A stretch of 64,000 nt of DNA from Tupaia tana (GCA_026018925.1 JAKSZU010000016.1:2170001-2234000); one strand, 5' to 3'; positions 30,993-42,320 are shown, counted from the stretch's first letter. A program made the numbers and translations. The notes: a model not told the origin generated them from the sequence alone.

Positions 30993-31977
30993 ACCTTGGG
31001 TATTTATGAAGATCTTAAATAAAAAAAGTTATTGCTTTGTATTTGCTGTATTAATACTCAGAAAATGGTTGTCAACATAAGCCGATTCATAGTTTAATTC
31101 TAGGCTGACATGTTGATGGGATAATAGGCATGAAGATGTAAAGGCAACACATGTAAAATTCGACAGCTCTGTCTAGCAAAGTGGCTAATCACTGCCTCTC
31201 ACCACTGCTGCACCTCCATGCCCTTGACCTTTCTATCTGATACGGTCACGTATATCTAATTACCATAGCTAATAAACTAATAGTCCTTACCTTTCCATTT
31301 TTCTCTGGAATTTTTCTGTCTTATTTCTCTTTGACTCACTATCCATAAAGTGTCACATTGCCTTTGTTTTATTATTTTTTTCTGCATTAGTTGATATAAT
31401 TGCATGATTTTTCTTTCTCAGCCTGCTGATTTGGTTAATTATATTGAGTCAATCATATTGAGTCAGCCTTGCACACTTGGAATAAATCCCATTTGCTAGT
31501 GTTGAATTCTACACACACACAAGCGTGCGTGCACACACATGCAGAGCATTGAATTCAATCTGCTACTATTTTGAGGATTCTTTACTAACTCTATGTTCAT
31601 GAAAGATATTGATTTGTAGTTTTCATTTCTTTTATGGATCTATTAGGTTTATAGAACAAGTTATAAAGTGTAGAAAACTGTTATAATTTTTTCTTTTAAT
31701 GGTTGATAGAATTTGTCATTAATTCCATCTGGGTCTGAAACCGTTTTTTGGGAAAGGTTATTGATGATTCATTTAATCCTTTTTATATTAATTAATAAAA
31801 TACTATTCATGCTTTATATTTTTCCTTATGTGAATTTTGGCAGACTGTGTCTTTCAAGAAATTGGTCCATTTAACCTAGATTATCAAATGTTTGGAAATA
31901 AGAATTTTTCATAATATAATTTTGTTATCCTCTAATGTTCAAAGAATCAGTACTCATAACCTCTCTTTCACTTTGAA

Positions 31978-32027
31978 TTTTTTTCTAGAGGGCACATGCT
32001 CTTGTTGGAGAGAGACAGAGAGAGCAA
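31978..32027 (-). mobile_element. SINE-A 3-prime fragment, minus strand
   Basis: Only TTTTTTCTAGAGGGCACATGC and a GAGAGAGACAGAGAGAG block remain; the head is missing. Confidence 0.5.
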
Positions 32028-32057
32028 TAATTGATAATTTTAAAATATCAGAATGTC

Positions 32058-32240
32058 TGGGGCTGGCAGGTGGCGTGGTGGTTAAGGGCACTGGACTCCC
32101 ACATGTCTGACCACCTCACTTTCTCTCTCTCTCTCTCACACTCTGTCCCTCTCTAGTCAAATTAAAATACTTAAATAAATAAACAAATAAATAAGGTTAA
32201 ATAAAAATAATTCCTTGAAAAATATTTTTAAAAAATTAAA
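32058..32240 (+). mobile_element. SINE-A-short copy lacking its B box, plus strand
   Basis: Head GGGGCTGGCAGGTGGCGTGGTGG continues to CCCACATGTCTGACC and then jumps to CCTCACTTTCTCTCTC, so the B-box region has been deleted. Tail CTCTAGTCAAATTAAAATAC with AAAT repeats. Flanks ATCAGAATGTC and ATCAAAATGTC. Confidence 0.8.
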
Positions 32241-32261
32241 AAAATATATATCAAAATGTCA

Positions 32262-32475
32262 GGACCAGCAGATGGTGTAATGGTGACTTCACTGGACACC
32301 CATGTAGTCTACTGTGGTTTGAGTCCCAGATCCCATTGCTTAAAACTCACTTCAGATAAATGTGCCTGTGTGCCCAAGATTCCGAGAGGAGAATGAAGAC
32401 AAAGGGACTGTGGCATGGCCATCCCCTCCAGGAGTGACTTCTCACTTTCTGTCTCTCTGTCTCTCCCACGAGCAC
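32262..32475 (+). mobile_element. SINE-A copy, plus strand
   Basis: Starts directly at the target duplication of the preceding short SINE. Head AGGACCAGCAGATGGTGTAATGG, B box GTGGTTTGAGTCCC, CCCCTCCAGGAGTG palindrome remnant, end not complete. Confidence 0.82.
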
Positions 32476-32884
32476 ATGTGATTCAAGGGCATACTCTGTA
32501 TGCCTTTTATTCCTTACAGTCTTCAAGGCATTTGTGGGTCATGAGGTGCTGTCTTGTGACTGTCCCACATGTGCTTGGAAGTCGTCTTCTGCTGCTGTTG
32601 AATGCAGCATCATGGAAATACTGATTAGGTCAATTTAACCTACAATGCTGATTGGGTCGACTTTTTCTTACTAATGATTTTGCCTATATGACCTATCAGT
32701 TATGCACAGAGAAGAACTGAAGCCTTCAACTCTAATAGTAGATTTGTCAGCCTCTCTTAGCTGTTTCATTGGTTTTTGCCTTGTGTATTTCGATGCTTTG
32801 TTGATAGATATGTGCACATTTCAACTGTATGTCTTCTCAGGAATTTTATTTTTTCATTATTATGCATTTTCATTATTACATATT

Positions 32885-33062
32885 ATTTTTTATTTTATTT
32901 TATTTTAAAAAATTTGCTATAGGGCATGTGCTCTGTCCAAAGAGAGACAGAGAGAGAGAGAGAGATAGTGAGAAAGCATGCCGTCAGGTCCAGGACTTGA
33001 ACCGCAGTTGGTCATGTAAGAGTCCAGCACCTTAACCACCAGCACCTTAACCACCATGCCAT
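32885..33062 (-). mobile_element. SINE-A-short copy with duplicated head segment, minus strand
   Basis: TTTATTTTATTTTATTTTAAA at the left, AATTTGCTATAGGGCATGTG, purine block, head complement. CAGCACCTTAACCAC is repeated in tandem near 33,023-33,055, a 15-bp duplication. Confidence 0.75.
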
Positions 33063-33121
33063 CGGGGACTTGAACCATAGAGTCTGCCATGTGCCTTGGA
33101 TGCAGTATAAAACATCTTGTC

Positions 33122-33412
33122 GGGACGAGCAGTTAGCTTAATGGCTATGTTGCTGGACTCCCACGTAGTCGACCGCGGTTCGAGTCCCGGACCCGGTGGC
33201 TTAAACTCACGCCGGGCACGTGTGCGTGCGTGCCCAAGATCCCAGGAGGAGAATGGAGGAGAAGGGACTGCGGCATGGCCATCCCCCCTGGGGGTGATTT
33301 CTTGCTTTCTATCTCTCTGTCTCTCTCTGTCTGTCTGGCGAGCGCACGCGCCCTATAGCAAAAACCTCTCCGAAAAAAGAAAAAACAAAACAAAACAAAA
33401 ACAAACAAAAAA
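33122..33412 (+). mobile_element. young SINE-A copy, plus strand
   Basis: GGGACGAGCAGTTAGCTTAATGG, B box GGTTCGAGTCC, CCCCCCTGGGGGTG, CCCTATAGCAAAAACCTCTCC, then an A-rich tail with AAAAC units. CATCTTGTC flanks both sides (33,113-33,121 and from 33,417). Confidence 0.93.
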
Positions 33413-34044
33413 AAACCATCTTGTCATAGGCTTACTTGCCATCTTTATATTCTGACCCTTTTTCAACTCTACTTTTACCTGCAGGTTTCTCTATTTAAAG
33501 TAGTAGTTTTGCTAATATTATGTAATGGATGTTGTATTTTATATACTGTGCCAATCTCTTTTGGTGCATTTATACCATAGAGATTTCAAGTGACTATTTA
33601 GCATGATTGTACTTTTTAAAATTAATTGCAGTATTTTTTTTTTTAATTCCACTTCTCCCCATCTCCTGTTCTTTTAGTTCTTTTAGTTATCTTAGGTGAT
33701 CCAATTTTATCTCTCTTAGCATATCATATCACCCAGACATTATTTAAAAATTTATAGTGGTTTACTTAGCAATTGTTATGAGCATTTTTGATTAATCTAA
33801 GTCCACTTTCAAATTAAACTAGCTTTCACATGCAGTGCAGGCACCTTTTACCAAATGCCACCAATTCCTACCCTCTGTACCCTGCCATGTTGCTGTCACC
33901 CATTGCCCTTAGCCACATCCTATAATTTCCCAATACGTTCTTCCTATTATTACATTCTTTTGGAAAACTAAGAATAAGAAAACTTTTAAGCTTTCATTTA
34001 TTCTTTTCTTTCATTACATTTTACTGCTCTTTTCTTTTATTTTT

Positions 34045-34303
34045 CTTTCTTTTTTTTTGGAGAGACTTTTGCTATAGGGTGCATGTGCTTGTCAGAGAGA
34101 CAGACAGAGACAAAAAGTGAGAAATCACCCCCCAGCGGGGAGGGCCATGCTGCAGTCCCTTCTCCTCTATTCTCCTCTTGGGATCTTGGGTACACACACA
34201 CACACGTGTCCGGTGTGAATTTTAAGCCGCTGGGTCTGGGACTTGAACCATGGTCAACTACATGGGAGTCCAGCAATATAACCATTATGCATATGCTGTT
34301 TTC
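34045..34303 (-). mobile_element. SINE-A copy in L1M, minus strand (partner of 38,250-38,440)
   Basis: GGAGAGACTTTTGCTATAGGG, then CCCCCCAGCGGGGAGGGCC and GGGATCTTGGGTACACAC. These variants (GACTTTTG, GGAGGGCC, GGGTACAC) are shared only with 38,250-38,440, along with the T-rich left flank, which indicates a common origin by duplication. Flanks GCTCTTTTCTTTT and GCTCTTCTTTTTT suggest a target duplication here. Confidence 0.88.
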
Positions 34304-34569
34304 CGCTCTTCTTTTTTATATATAGATCTTGTGTCATTTTGCCTCTCCTTGAAATGCTTTAACATTTCTTGCAAGACAAGTCTGCTGGCAATGTATCACT
34401 CAGATTCTGTTTTCTGAGAGACTTGTTTCTCTTTCACATTTAAAAAGTAATTTCAATGGATTTAGAATTATAAGGATATTTTTTCCTTTCCCTAAATTAA
34501 TACAGAATAAATGTTATAGGCTTATTTTCCATCTCTGTATTCTGGAAATATACAAATCTTTCCTCTTTA

Positions 34570-34812
34570 AACATTTTTTTTTTTAATGATAGCATGTGCA
34601 TGCATATGAGAAATGGAGAGAGATTTAAAAAAGAAAAAACAAAAAACAAATCCTGAGAGAAAGATCTCATCACTTTTCCCAGACCTCCAGTTCCTCAGGG
34701 CCTCGGGCACCTACAAAGATTCCCTGTGTGTTTTTAGGCCGACCTGGGGTTTCAAACCTGCAGTCGGCTGAGTGCTGTCTGCAATGGAGTCCCATAGCCA
34801 GGGGCTGTGCAT
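34570..34812 (-). mobile_element. probable SINE-B-like element, minus strand
   Basis: On the complement, AGCCCCTGGCTATGGGACTC precedes a B-box-like GCAGGTTTGAAACCCC, then a GC-rich body and a purine-flanked tail. It separates the two L1M fragments. Confidence 0.5.
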
Positions 34813-35531
34813 TCATGTTGGGCCTTGTTGTCTTCCTGTTATTCAGTCTTAAGAATTCTTTATATATTTTAGATAATGGTCCTTTATCAGATACATATTT
34901 TGCAGATATTTTATTCCAACCTGTGGCTTACTTTCACATTTTCTTCACAGTGTTTTTCTCAGAGGAAAAGCTTTCAGTTTTAGTAAAAATCCAACTTATT
35001 CTTTTCATGGGTTATATCTTTAATATAGTATCAAGGTGTTACTAAAGTCGAGGTCATTTAGGTTTTCTGCTGTTGTCTTCTTGGAGTTTTATACTTTACA
35101 TTTAAATGTGTGATCATCTTGCATTAATTTTTGTGACAGCTGTGAAGTGCATGCCTAGATTCAGGTTTTCACGTGGCTGTCCAGCTGTTTCAGTCCCCCT
35201 GGTTGAACGGACATTGCCCCTGCGTTGGATGACCCCCGCTCCATCATGTACGTGCCCATCCTTGCTGCTAGAAGGAGGAAACTGATTTTTGCACCAGCCT
35301 GACAACGTGTCCCATAGCTCGAGCTGCTGTTAGTTCCGGGAATTTGTTTCCTGCCTCTGGCATTTTCTACAGAGATAATCATGCCATCTGTGAACAAAAT
35401 TTATTTTTTTAAAAATCCGTGTACCTTTCCTTTTATTTTCATGTCTTATTGAATTAGCTAAGAGTTCTAGTACAATGTTGAACTGCAGTAGTCATAGTAG
35501 ACACTTGGCCTTCTAAAACAACCTTAGCAGG

Positions 35532-35882
35532 TGTCACCGTTCCTTCTACATTACGATAACGGAATACCATAGACTGATGATTTATAAAGACGAGAAGCAA
35601 TTCCACACAGTTCAAGGCTGAGAAGTCCAAAGCATGGCACCAGCACCTGACGACGGCTTTCATGCTGTGTTACCCCATGGCAGAAGGCAAGCGAGCATGT
35701 ATGAGAGCAAGAAAGAGAACGGGTTGGTTTTATTCTTTATCAGGGGCCTACTCCCAGGATAACGCATTAATCATTCACGAGGGCAGAGGTCTCATGTCCT
35801 AATCACCTCATAAAAGTTCTCAATGCTATTGCATTGGGATTCAGTTTCACACTAAAAACTGAGGGCATATTTAAACCACAAA
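35532..35882 (-). mobile_element. solo LTR, ERVL-MaLR type, minus strand, inside L1M
   Basis: Antisense MaLR features in order: ACGATAACGGAATACCATAGAC, GATTTATAAAGACGAGAAGC, GAGGGCAGAGGTCTCATGTC, CTAATCACCTCATAAA and ATTTAAACCACA. GCAGG at 35,527-35,531 and 35,883-35,887 may be the 5-bp target duplication. L1M sequence resumes on both sides, proving insertion into L1M. No internal retroviral genes; a solo LTR with no coding capacity. Confidence 0.75.
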
Positions 35883-35940
35883 GCAGGGAAGCTCCTAGTT
35901 TCTTACCATTAAGTATGACGTTACCTATAGAATTCTTCTC

Positions 35941-36192
35941 CTCCTCCTCCTCCTTCTTCTTTTAGCTTTTGCTATAGGGTACATGTACTCACCAGAGAGA
36001 GACAGATAGGGAAAACAAGAAATCACTCCCTGAGGGAGATGAACACACCACAATTCCCTCTCTTCCATTCTCCTCTCGGGATTTTGGGCATGCGCACACA
36101 CGTGCCATGCATGATTTTCAAGCAGCAAGATCAGGGACTTGAACCACAGAGTCTGCCATGCGCAATCCAGTGCCTTCAGCGCCAGACCACAT
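35941..36192 (-). mobile_element. SINE-A copy in L1M, minus strand
   Basis: TTAGCTTTTGCTATAGGGTAC, CTCCCTGAGGGAGATG palindrome, CATGATTTTCAAGCAGC and a degraded head at the right. A CTCCTCCTCC run at its tail end. Confidence 0.82.
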
Positions 36193-37420
36193 CTGCTTTG
36201 TAGATGTTCTTTATCAAGTTGAGGAACTTCTCTACTCCTAGTGGGCAGACAGTTTTTATTATGAGCAGTATAAGTTTTGTCTCATGCTACTTCTGCATCT
36301 ATTGATACAATCATACGGCTTTTCTTCTTTAGCCTACTGATGTGATGTGAAGAAGTACATTAACTCATGTTCAGATGTTGAACAAACTTGCACACTTGGA
36401 TAAATCCCACATGGTGTGGCATATAATTTTTTCATGCATTGCTGGATTTGATTTGCTAATAATTTGTCGAGAAGTTTTACATCTACATCTGAGAAGTACT
36501 TAGTGGCAGTTTGGTTTCTCATAAAGAGAAACTCTGTTTTCAGTATTAGTGCTGTGCTGGTTTCATCCAATGAGTTAGAAGTAGTCTCTCGGTCTCTGTT
36601 CTGAAAGAGACCCTAGAGAATTGGGATGACATTTCCTTAAGTGTTTGATAGGATTCACTAGTAAGCTCATCCTGGTGTTTTCTGTAGTGGGAGATGATCA
36701 ATTACTGGTTAAATTTGTATGATCGTTACAGATGTTTCGAAATAGTCTGTGTTCTCGTGTGAGTTTCGCAGGCTGTCTCTCATGGTGTTTTGCTTTTTTG
36801 TCCAGTTTATCCAATTTGTGGGCAGGGTCGGTCACAGCACTCCTTTCTATCCATGGGGTCTATAGCAACATCCTCTCATTTGTTTCTGATTATAGTACTA
36901 TGTGTCTTCTCCACCTCTTTCTCTGTTATTCTTGATAGAGGTTTATCAATTTAATTGATCGTTTCAAAGTACCAGCTTTTGGTTTCTTTGATTTCCTCTT
37001 GATTTTTCTATCTGAATTTCATTGACTTGTGTTCTAATTTTTGTAACTCTTTTCTTCTGCTCACTTGGGATTATTTTGCTCTTCTTTTTCTAGTTTCCTA
37101 AGGTGTACACTTAGATGATTGATTTTAGGTATTTCTTCTATTCTAATGCATGCAGTTAATGCTACAAATTTCCCTCTAAACATTGCTTCCACTGCAATCC
37201 ATGAATTTTAATAAGTTCTATTTCTTTTTCAGTTGGTTCAAAATTTAAAAAAATTTCTCTTGAGAGTTCATCTTGACCCAAATATTTCAGTGATATTTTA
37301 TCTCCATATTTTTTGGATTTTCATCTATTTTTCTATTATTTATTTCTAGTTTAATTTTATGTTATTCTAAGAACATATGCTGTGTTTTCTCAGCTTTTAA
37401 AATATGTTAAAGTGTTTTGT

Positions 37421-37681
37421 TTCTTTTTTTTGGAGATGTTTTTGCTATAGGGCGCCTGTGCTGGCCAGACAGACAGAGACAGAGAGACAGAAAGTGAGAA
37501 ATCACCCCCCAGAGGGGATTGGCCACGCCACAATCCCTTCTCCTCCATTCTCCTCTCGGGATCTTGGGCACGCACGCACACGCGCCCGGTGTGAGTTTTA
37601 AGCCACTGGGTCCGGGACTCGAACCATGGTTGACTACGTGGGAGTCCAGCGCATAGCCATTATGCTAACTGCTGATCTCAT
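37421..37681 (-). mobile_element. young SINE-A copy in L1M, minus strand
   Basis: GGAGATGTTTTTGCTATAGGGC, CCCCCCAGAGGGGATTGG, head complement TTATGCTAACTGCTGATCTC. TAAAGTGTTTT flanks both sides (about 37,409 and 37,682). Confidence 0.92.
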
Positions 37682-37705
37682 AAAGTGTTTTTTATGTTTT
37701 AAAGA

Positions 37706-37747
37706 TATGCTTCTCTCTGTCTCTCTCATGAAATAAATGAATAAAAA
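37706..37747 (+). mobile_element. SINE-B 3-prime fragment, plus strand
   Basis: TTCTCTCTGTCTCTCTCATG followed by AAATAAATGAATAAAA is the SINE-B end. The upstream part is missing. 37,748-37,915 is GC-richer and unassigned. Confidence 0.4.
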
Positions 37748-38170
37748 CAGGGTCCCACGTGATGGCCACCCACCATCTTCCCAGCCAGATGGGATCATCG
37801 CACAAGTGCCTGGCAAGTACAGGTCACCCTGTGACCCCCGCGTGGATCTGGTGTTGCTTAAGCTGTGTGGTACTCCTGTGCTACTGAGCTGGTGCTGTGA
37901 AGGTGTGTTTTACACCCAGAATATGCTTTAATTTTCTTAAGGTTCTATGTGTGCTTGAGAAGAACATGCATGCTACCTATGCTGGGTGAAGCGGTCTGTA
38001 ACGTCCCTTCTGTCCAGACGATTGTTGGTTCTTTAGTTCAACTATGCCCTCGCTGATTTTCTGTCTGCTGGAACTGTTGATTTCAATAGAGCTGTGTGGC
38101 AGTCGCCAGTTATGAGTCGATTTATGGTTTTCCCTTTGCCGTTATATCAGCTTCTGAATGATGTATCTTG

Positions 38171-38521
38171 ATGCTCTGTTAGATTCATACATGTTAAGAT
38201 TGGAGAATTCTTTCATTACTTTTTACTGTTCTTTTCTTTTTTTCTTTCTTTTTTTGGAGAGACTTTTGCTATAGGGCGCATGTGCTTACCAGAGAGACAG
38301 AAAGTGAGAAATCATCCCCCGGGGGGAGGGCCATGTTGCAGTCCCTTCTCCTCTATTCTCTTCTTGGGATCTTGGGTACACACGCACATGTGCCCAGTGT
38401 GAATTTTAAGTGGCTGGGTCTAGGACTCGAACCATGGTCGAAAAGAAAGAAAAGAAGAGCAGTAGAAAGTAATGGAAGAATTCTCCAATCTTTAACATGA
38501 GTGGATTTAACAACAGAGCAT
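38171..38521. repeat. inverted duplication of L1M sequence around a SINE
   Basis: Left arm 38,171-38,250 (ATGCTCTGTTAGATTC … GATTGGAGAATTCTTTCATTAC) and right arm 38,439-38,521, whose complement reads ATGCTCTGTTGTTAAATCC … GATTGGAGAATTCTTCC. Roughly 80 bp per arm with about 80-85 percent identity by eye. The SINE lies between the arms as a spacer. Confidence 0.8.
38250..38440 (-). mobile_element. head-truncated SINE-A between inverted arms, minus strand
   Basis: Shares diagnostic variants with the copy at 34,045-34,303 and even its L1M flank CTTTCATTAC. It stops abruptly inside the tRNA-like head at CGAACCATGGTCG, where the inverted L1M arm begins. Confidence 0.85.
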
Positions 38522-39243
38522 TCTTCTTGGAGAACTGCTGTCTTTTATCATGATGCAATGCCTCTCTTTATCCATAACAGCTTTCCTTGCCATGAAGTTT
38601 TTTTTTTCCCCCCCCCGAAATTAATATAGCTACACCAGCTTTTTCTTTTTTGATTGATTTTAGTCTGGAATATCTTCATTCATACTTTTATTTTTATTTT
38701 GGACATGTCTATAGGTTTAAAGTGGGTTTATTGTAGATCACATAGAGTTGGGTCTGTGTTTTGATTCACTCTTATCATTTCTTTTATTGGTTTATTTGAA
38801 CCATTGATATTTAAAATAATTATTCATATCATTGAAGTAATATCTACTCTTTTTGTTACTGTTTTTTATTCATTGTCATTCTTCTTTGTGTCTGCCTTCT
38901 GTGATTTTAATGGAACATTATATATTATTTCATTTTCTCTTGCTTTATCATATCAACTATATTTCTTGTAATTTTTCTTTTTCTTTTCTACTTTTCCCTC
39001 AGCAATTGCCCTAAAGTTTGAAGCAGCTACAAACGAATCCAAGGCTACTTTCAACTAACACCGTGTGCCTTCTCTGTGGTGCATGTATTTACAACAAAGT
39101 GCTTCCAATCCTTCCCTCCTTTTCCTTATATTTTGTTGTCACTCATTTCACTTATCTATATATTCTCATCATGACAACATTTTTGCATTATTATTTTGAG
39201 CCAAGTGTTATCATTTAGATTAGGAATTAAAAAATTTAAATTT

Positions 39244-39512
39244 TTAAATGATTATTTTTTAATTCACGAAAGGGTACATATGTATGCACCTGAGAGAAAG
39301 CGAGTGAGAGTGAGAGTGAGAGAAAAGCACCGTCCACAAGTCCGGTCCCTCACCAGGGATTCCTCCAGTCTTCAGGCCTGACGGCTCGCAGGCACTCATG
39401 GGTGAACCTGGTGTATTCAGGCTAAGCAGGCGGGCCGAGGGGTCCACTTAGCAGATGGTGGGACCCGGCTCCTCTTGACAAGCACATTACAATTGTGTCA
39501 CAGAGCCGGCCA
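39244..39512 (-). mobile_element. probable SINE-B-like element, minus strand
   Basis: Complement head GGCCGGCTCTGTGACACAATTG, GC-rich body, and a CT-rich end (GAGAGAAAGCGAGTGAGAG on the plus strand). Internal B box is unclear. Lies within L1M. Confidence 0.45.
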
Positions 39513-40399
39513 AAATAAAAGTTTTTATTTTACCGTTAGTTTTTCTTCTCCAGTAGTTTTTGTTACATTATGTAGATAAAAGTTTCTGACTTATATCAGA
39601 TTCCTTTGCTTTGAATAGTTTCTTTTAACATCTTTTTACACAGCAGGCTACTGAAAACAAATTCCTTCAACTTCTGCTTGTCTGGGAAAGTCAGTTCTCT
39701 GGGGAAAGAATTCTACGTTGTCATTTTTGTGTTTCTTTAAACACTTTAAATAGTTAACCCCACTCTCTTGCTTGCATAATTTCTGCAAATGAGTGTGAGA
39801 TAATTTTTATTCTTGCTTCTCTGTAGTTAAGGTATTTTTCTTTCTGGCTTTAAAATTTTTCTCTTGCTGCTTGATTTTCTGCAGTGTGAACATGACGAGC
39901 TTAGGTGTCAAGTGTTTTGCATTTGTCCTTTTTGATATTTTCTGAAATTTCTAGTTCTGGTTTGGTGTGTGACATTAACCTTTCGAGATTCTTGGTCGTT
40001 ATTGCTTCAAATGTTTATTTGTCCCTTTCTCTCTCTCCTCTCCATCTGCATTCCCTGTAAGCGTGTGCTATGCCTTCTGTAACGGTGCCATGTTACTGAA
40101 TAGTGCTTGTGTTTCTTTCTCCCCTCGGTACTTTGTCCTTGTCACTGTAGAAGTTTTCTATTGATCTGTTTTCAAATTCACTGGTTCTTTGCTCAGCCCC
40201 TTCCATTGTCTTAGTTATCCCATCAAAGGCATTCCTCATTCCTGTTACAATGTTTTGAGTTATAGCATTGCTTTTATTCCTTTTCTTACACAGGCTCTTG
40301 CTATACCATGATTCTCTGTCTCAGCCTTCAGGTAGCAAGGACCACAGCACACATCACCTTGTCTGTTCTTTTCAGACAGGCCCTCTTTATGTCTTCCTT

Positions 40400-40480
40400 C
40401 TGGGCACAAACTCACAATCGTCCTGTCTCAGCGTCCTAGTCAGGTGGAACTCAGGCACACGACGCGGTGTCTGGATTCAA
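40400..40480 (-). mobile_element. possible 7SL-derived (Alu-like) fragment, minus strand
   Basis: AACTCACAATCGTCCTGTCTCAGCG and the following CAGGCACACGACGCGGTGTCTGG have the order of an antisense 7SL/Alu-type monomer. Short and diverged; similarity judged by eye. Confidence 0.3.
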
Positions 40481-41014
40481 ACTCAGGCCTTCCGTGTGGC
40501 CTCAGCCGGCCCTGCAGCTCATCCACCAGCACGCTCCTGCAGCCGGCTGAGCATAACTTTCCGATCTTATCATTTTGATCTCTCTGCTTTCCTTATCTTT
40601 CTTTTTCTGTGTTTTTTTTTCCCCCCATGTTTTCTATGTTTTTCATTGGAGTCCTTAGCATATTAATCAAATTTATGTTAAATTCCAAATATAACAGTCC
40701 CCAAATCCCTGCTGTACCTAAGTTCTGTTCCTGTGCTTTCTGTTACTCTTCCGATTCCGTTTTCTACTTTTATTATGCCTGCACTTTTGGTCGACAAGCA
40801 AGCAAGATGTACCAGCTAACAAACTAACCGGGACTAATGATGGTTTCAGGGGAGGGTTCTAGACGTTTCTGCACTGGCTATGCTAGAATTCTCTATGTCT
40901 GCCTGTGTCTTCAGTTTTCGGGTTTATTCTGTAGCCTCTATCCTCTGATCGATTCAGAGAGGTTTTATTTGTTTTTGTTTTTGTTCGTTTTTTTTTTTAT
41001 TTTTATTTATTTTT

Positions 41015-41256
41015 TTTTTTAGAGATTTTTGCTCAGGTGTGTGTGCTTGCTGGAGAGACCAAAAGACAGAAAGAGAAATCACCCACCAGACGGGTGGCCA
41101 TGCCACAGTCCCTTATCCTCTATTCTCCTCTTGGGATTCTGGGCATGCATGCACCTGCACCCATGGAGAGTTTCAAGCTGCTAGGTCCCTGGCTTGAACC
41201 GTGGTTGGCCATGTGGGAATCCAGCTCCTTAACTACCATGCCACTGCTGGCTCCCA
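41015..41256 (-). mobile_element. SINE-A copy in L1M, minus strand
   Basis: AGAGATTTTTGCTCAGGTGTG, CACCCACCAGACGGGTGG in the palindrome position (changed on both arms), head complement CATGCCACTGCTGGCTCCC. Confidence 0.82.
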
Positions 41257-41477
41257 GCTTCAGAAATATTGATTTATGGTTTTCAGTTTAGTTTTTCATC
41301 ATGACTTCCAAGCTCCATCCACTTAGAATTGGCAACCAAAAGTTGTAGTATTTTTAAATTTTTAGCACTTAAAAAATCTTTTGTAGTGTTTCTGTATCTC
41401 TGCTTGTATTACTCTTATGTTCTTGCATGCTGTCTTTTTTTCCATTATATTCCTTAACATATTAATCATAACTTTTG

Positions 41478-41700
41478 TTTTAACTTTACTTATTGATTTT
41501 CTCTGAGAGACAGAAAGACAGCAGCACCCTCCACAGGGTCTTTACACTGCGGCCCTCCCTGAGCCCTGCAGCCAGTCAGAGTGCAGGTGCACCTGTGGGC
41601 ACACCCAGCATGCTTGGGTAGACCTAGGATGTGAACTCGGGACCTTCCCATAAGGCTTCTCATGTCTCACAGCAGCATTCCTCCTGGCCACACCCCTGCA
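41478..41700 (-). mobile_element. SINE-B copy in L1M, minus strand
   Basis: Complement: GGCCAGGAGGAATGCTGCTG head, B box GGTCCCGAGTTCACATCC, CCCAAGCATGCTGGGTGTG, and an end CTGTCTCTCAGAGAAAATC. Matches the order of the 11,759 copy. Confidence 0.65.
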
Positions 41701-42270
41701 GGTGGGCCATCCTGTTGATCATAGTTATTTAAAATTCCCTGTGTGATCATTTCACAATCTGCCATGGCTGAGCGTGGTTCTGATGTGTGCTTTGTCTCCT
41801 CGGATTGTGTGTCTCCTCGCTTGTTAGCGTGTTTGTAGTCCTGAAGCTGCTGAAATCCAGACACGACGTGTTAGGTAACCAGAGGCAGATCAGTAGCCTT
41901 CTATCGTGAAGCTTCATGTCCATCAGGCTAGTTGCTCAGGACCAGTGTTCACTATTTGCGGACCAGTGTTTGTGGTAAGTGTAGGTGCCAGAAATTTCAG
42001 ATTCCGGTCTCCTTCAAATTCAGATCCTCTTGTGTTTGTATCTCCCATTGTCTTGCAGTTTTTTTTTAAAAGAATTATTTATTTATTTAATTCCACTTGT
42101 TATTATTATTTTTTTATTTTTAATTAAATTTATTTATTTACATTCATTCACTGTACATCATTACAGCATAAAAAGTGAGATTTTCTATCTAGAGTACACT
42201 GTATATTGTCTCAATCAAGCACATCAACATACATGTTACTGTCAGCAAATAATTTTCCATTTCTTGTTTC

Positions 42271-42272
<2 letters not shown>

Positions 42273-42318
<46 letters not shown>
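42273..42318. repeat. (TA)n microsatellite in an L1 3-prime UTR
   Basis: About 22 uninterrupted TA units. Confidence 0.97.

Positions 42319-42320
<2 letters not shown>

Larger units (their letters stand above)
31375..34560 (-). mobile_element. old L1M-type LINE fragment A, minus strand, with nested SINEs
   Basis: Between SINEs, antisense segments follow L1 order from reverse transcriptase towards the 5-prime half: AATAAATCCCATTTGCTAG-like RT pieces (31,400-31,640), CATTAATTCCATCTGGGTCTG (31,710-31,745), TGCTTTGTTGATAGATATGTG (32,793-32,815) and TTTCTTGCAAGACAAGTCTGCTGG (34,362-34,386). No frame survives. Such copies predate the SINEs within. Confidence 0.7.
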
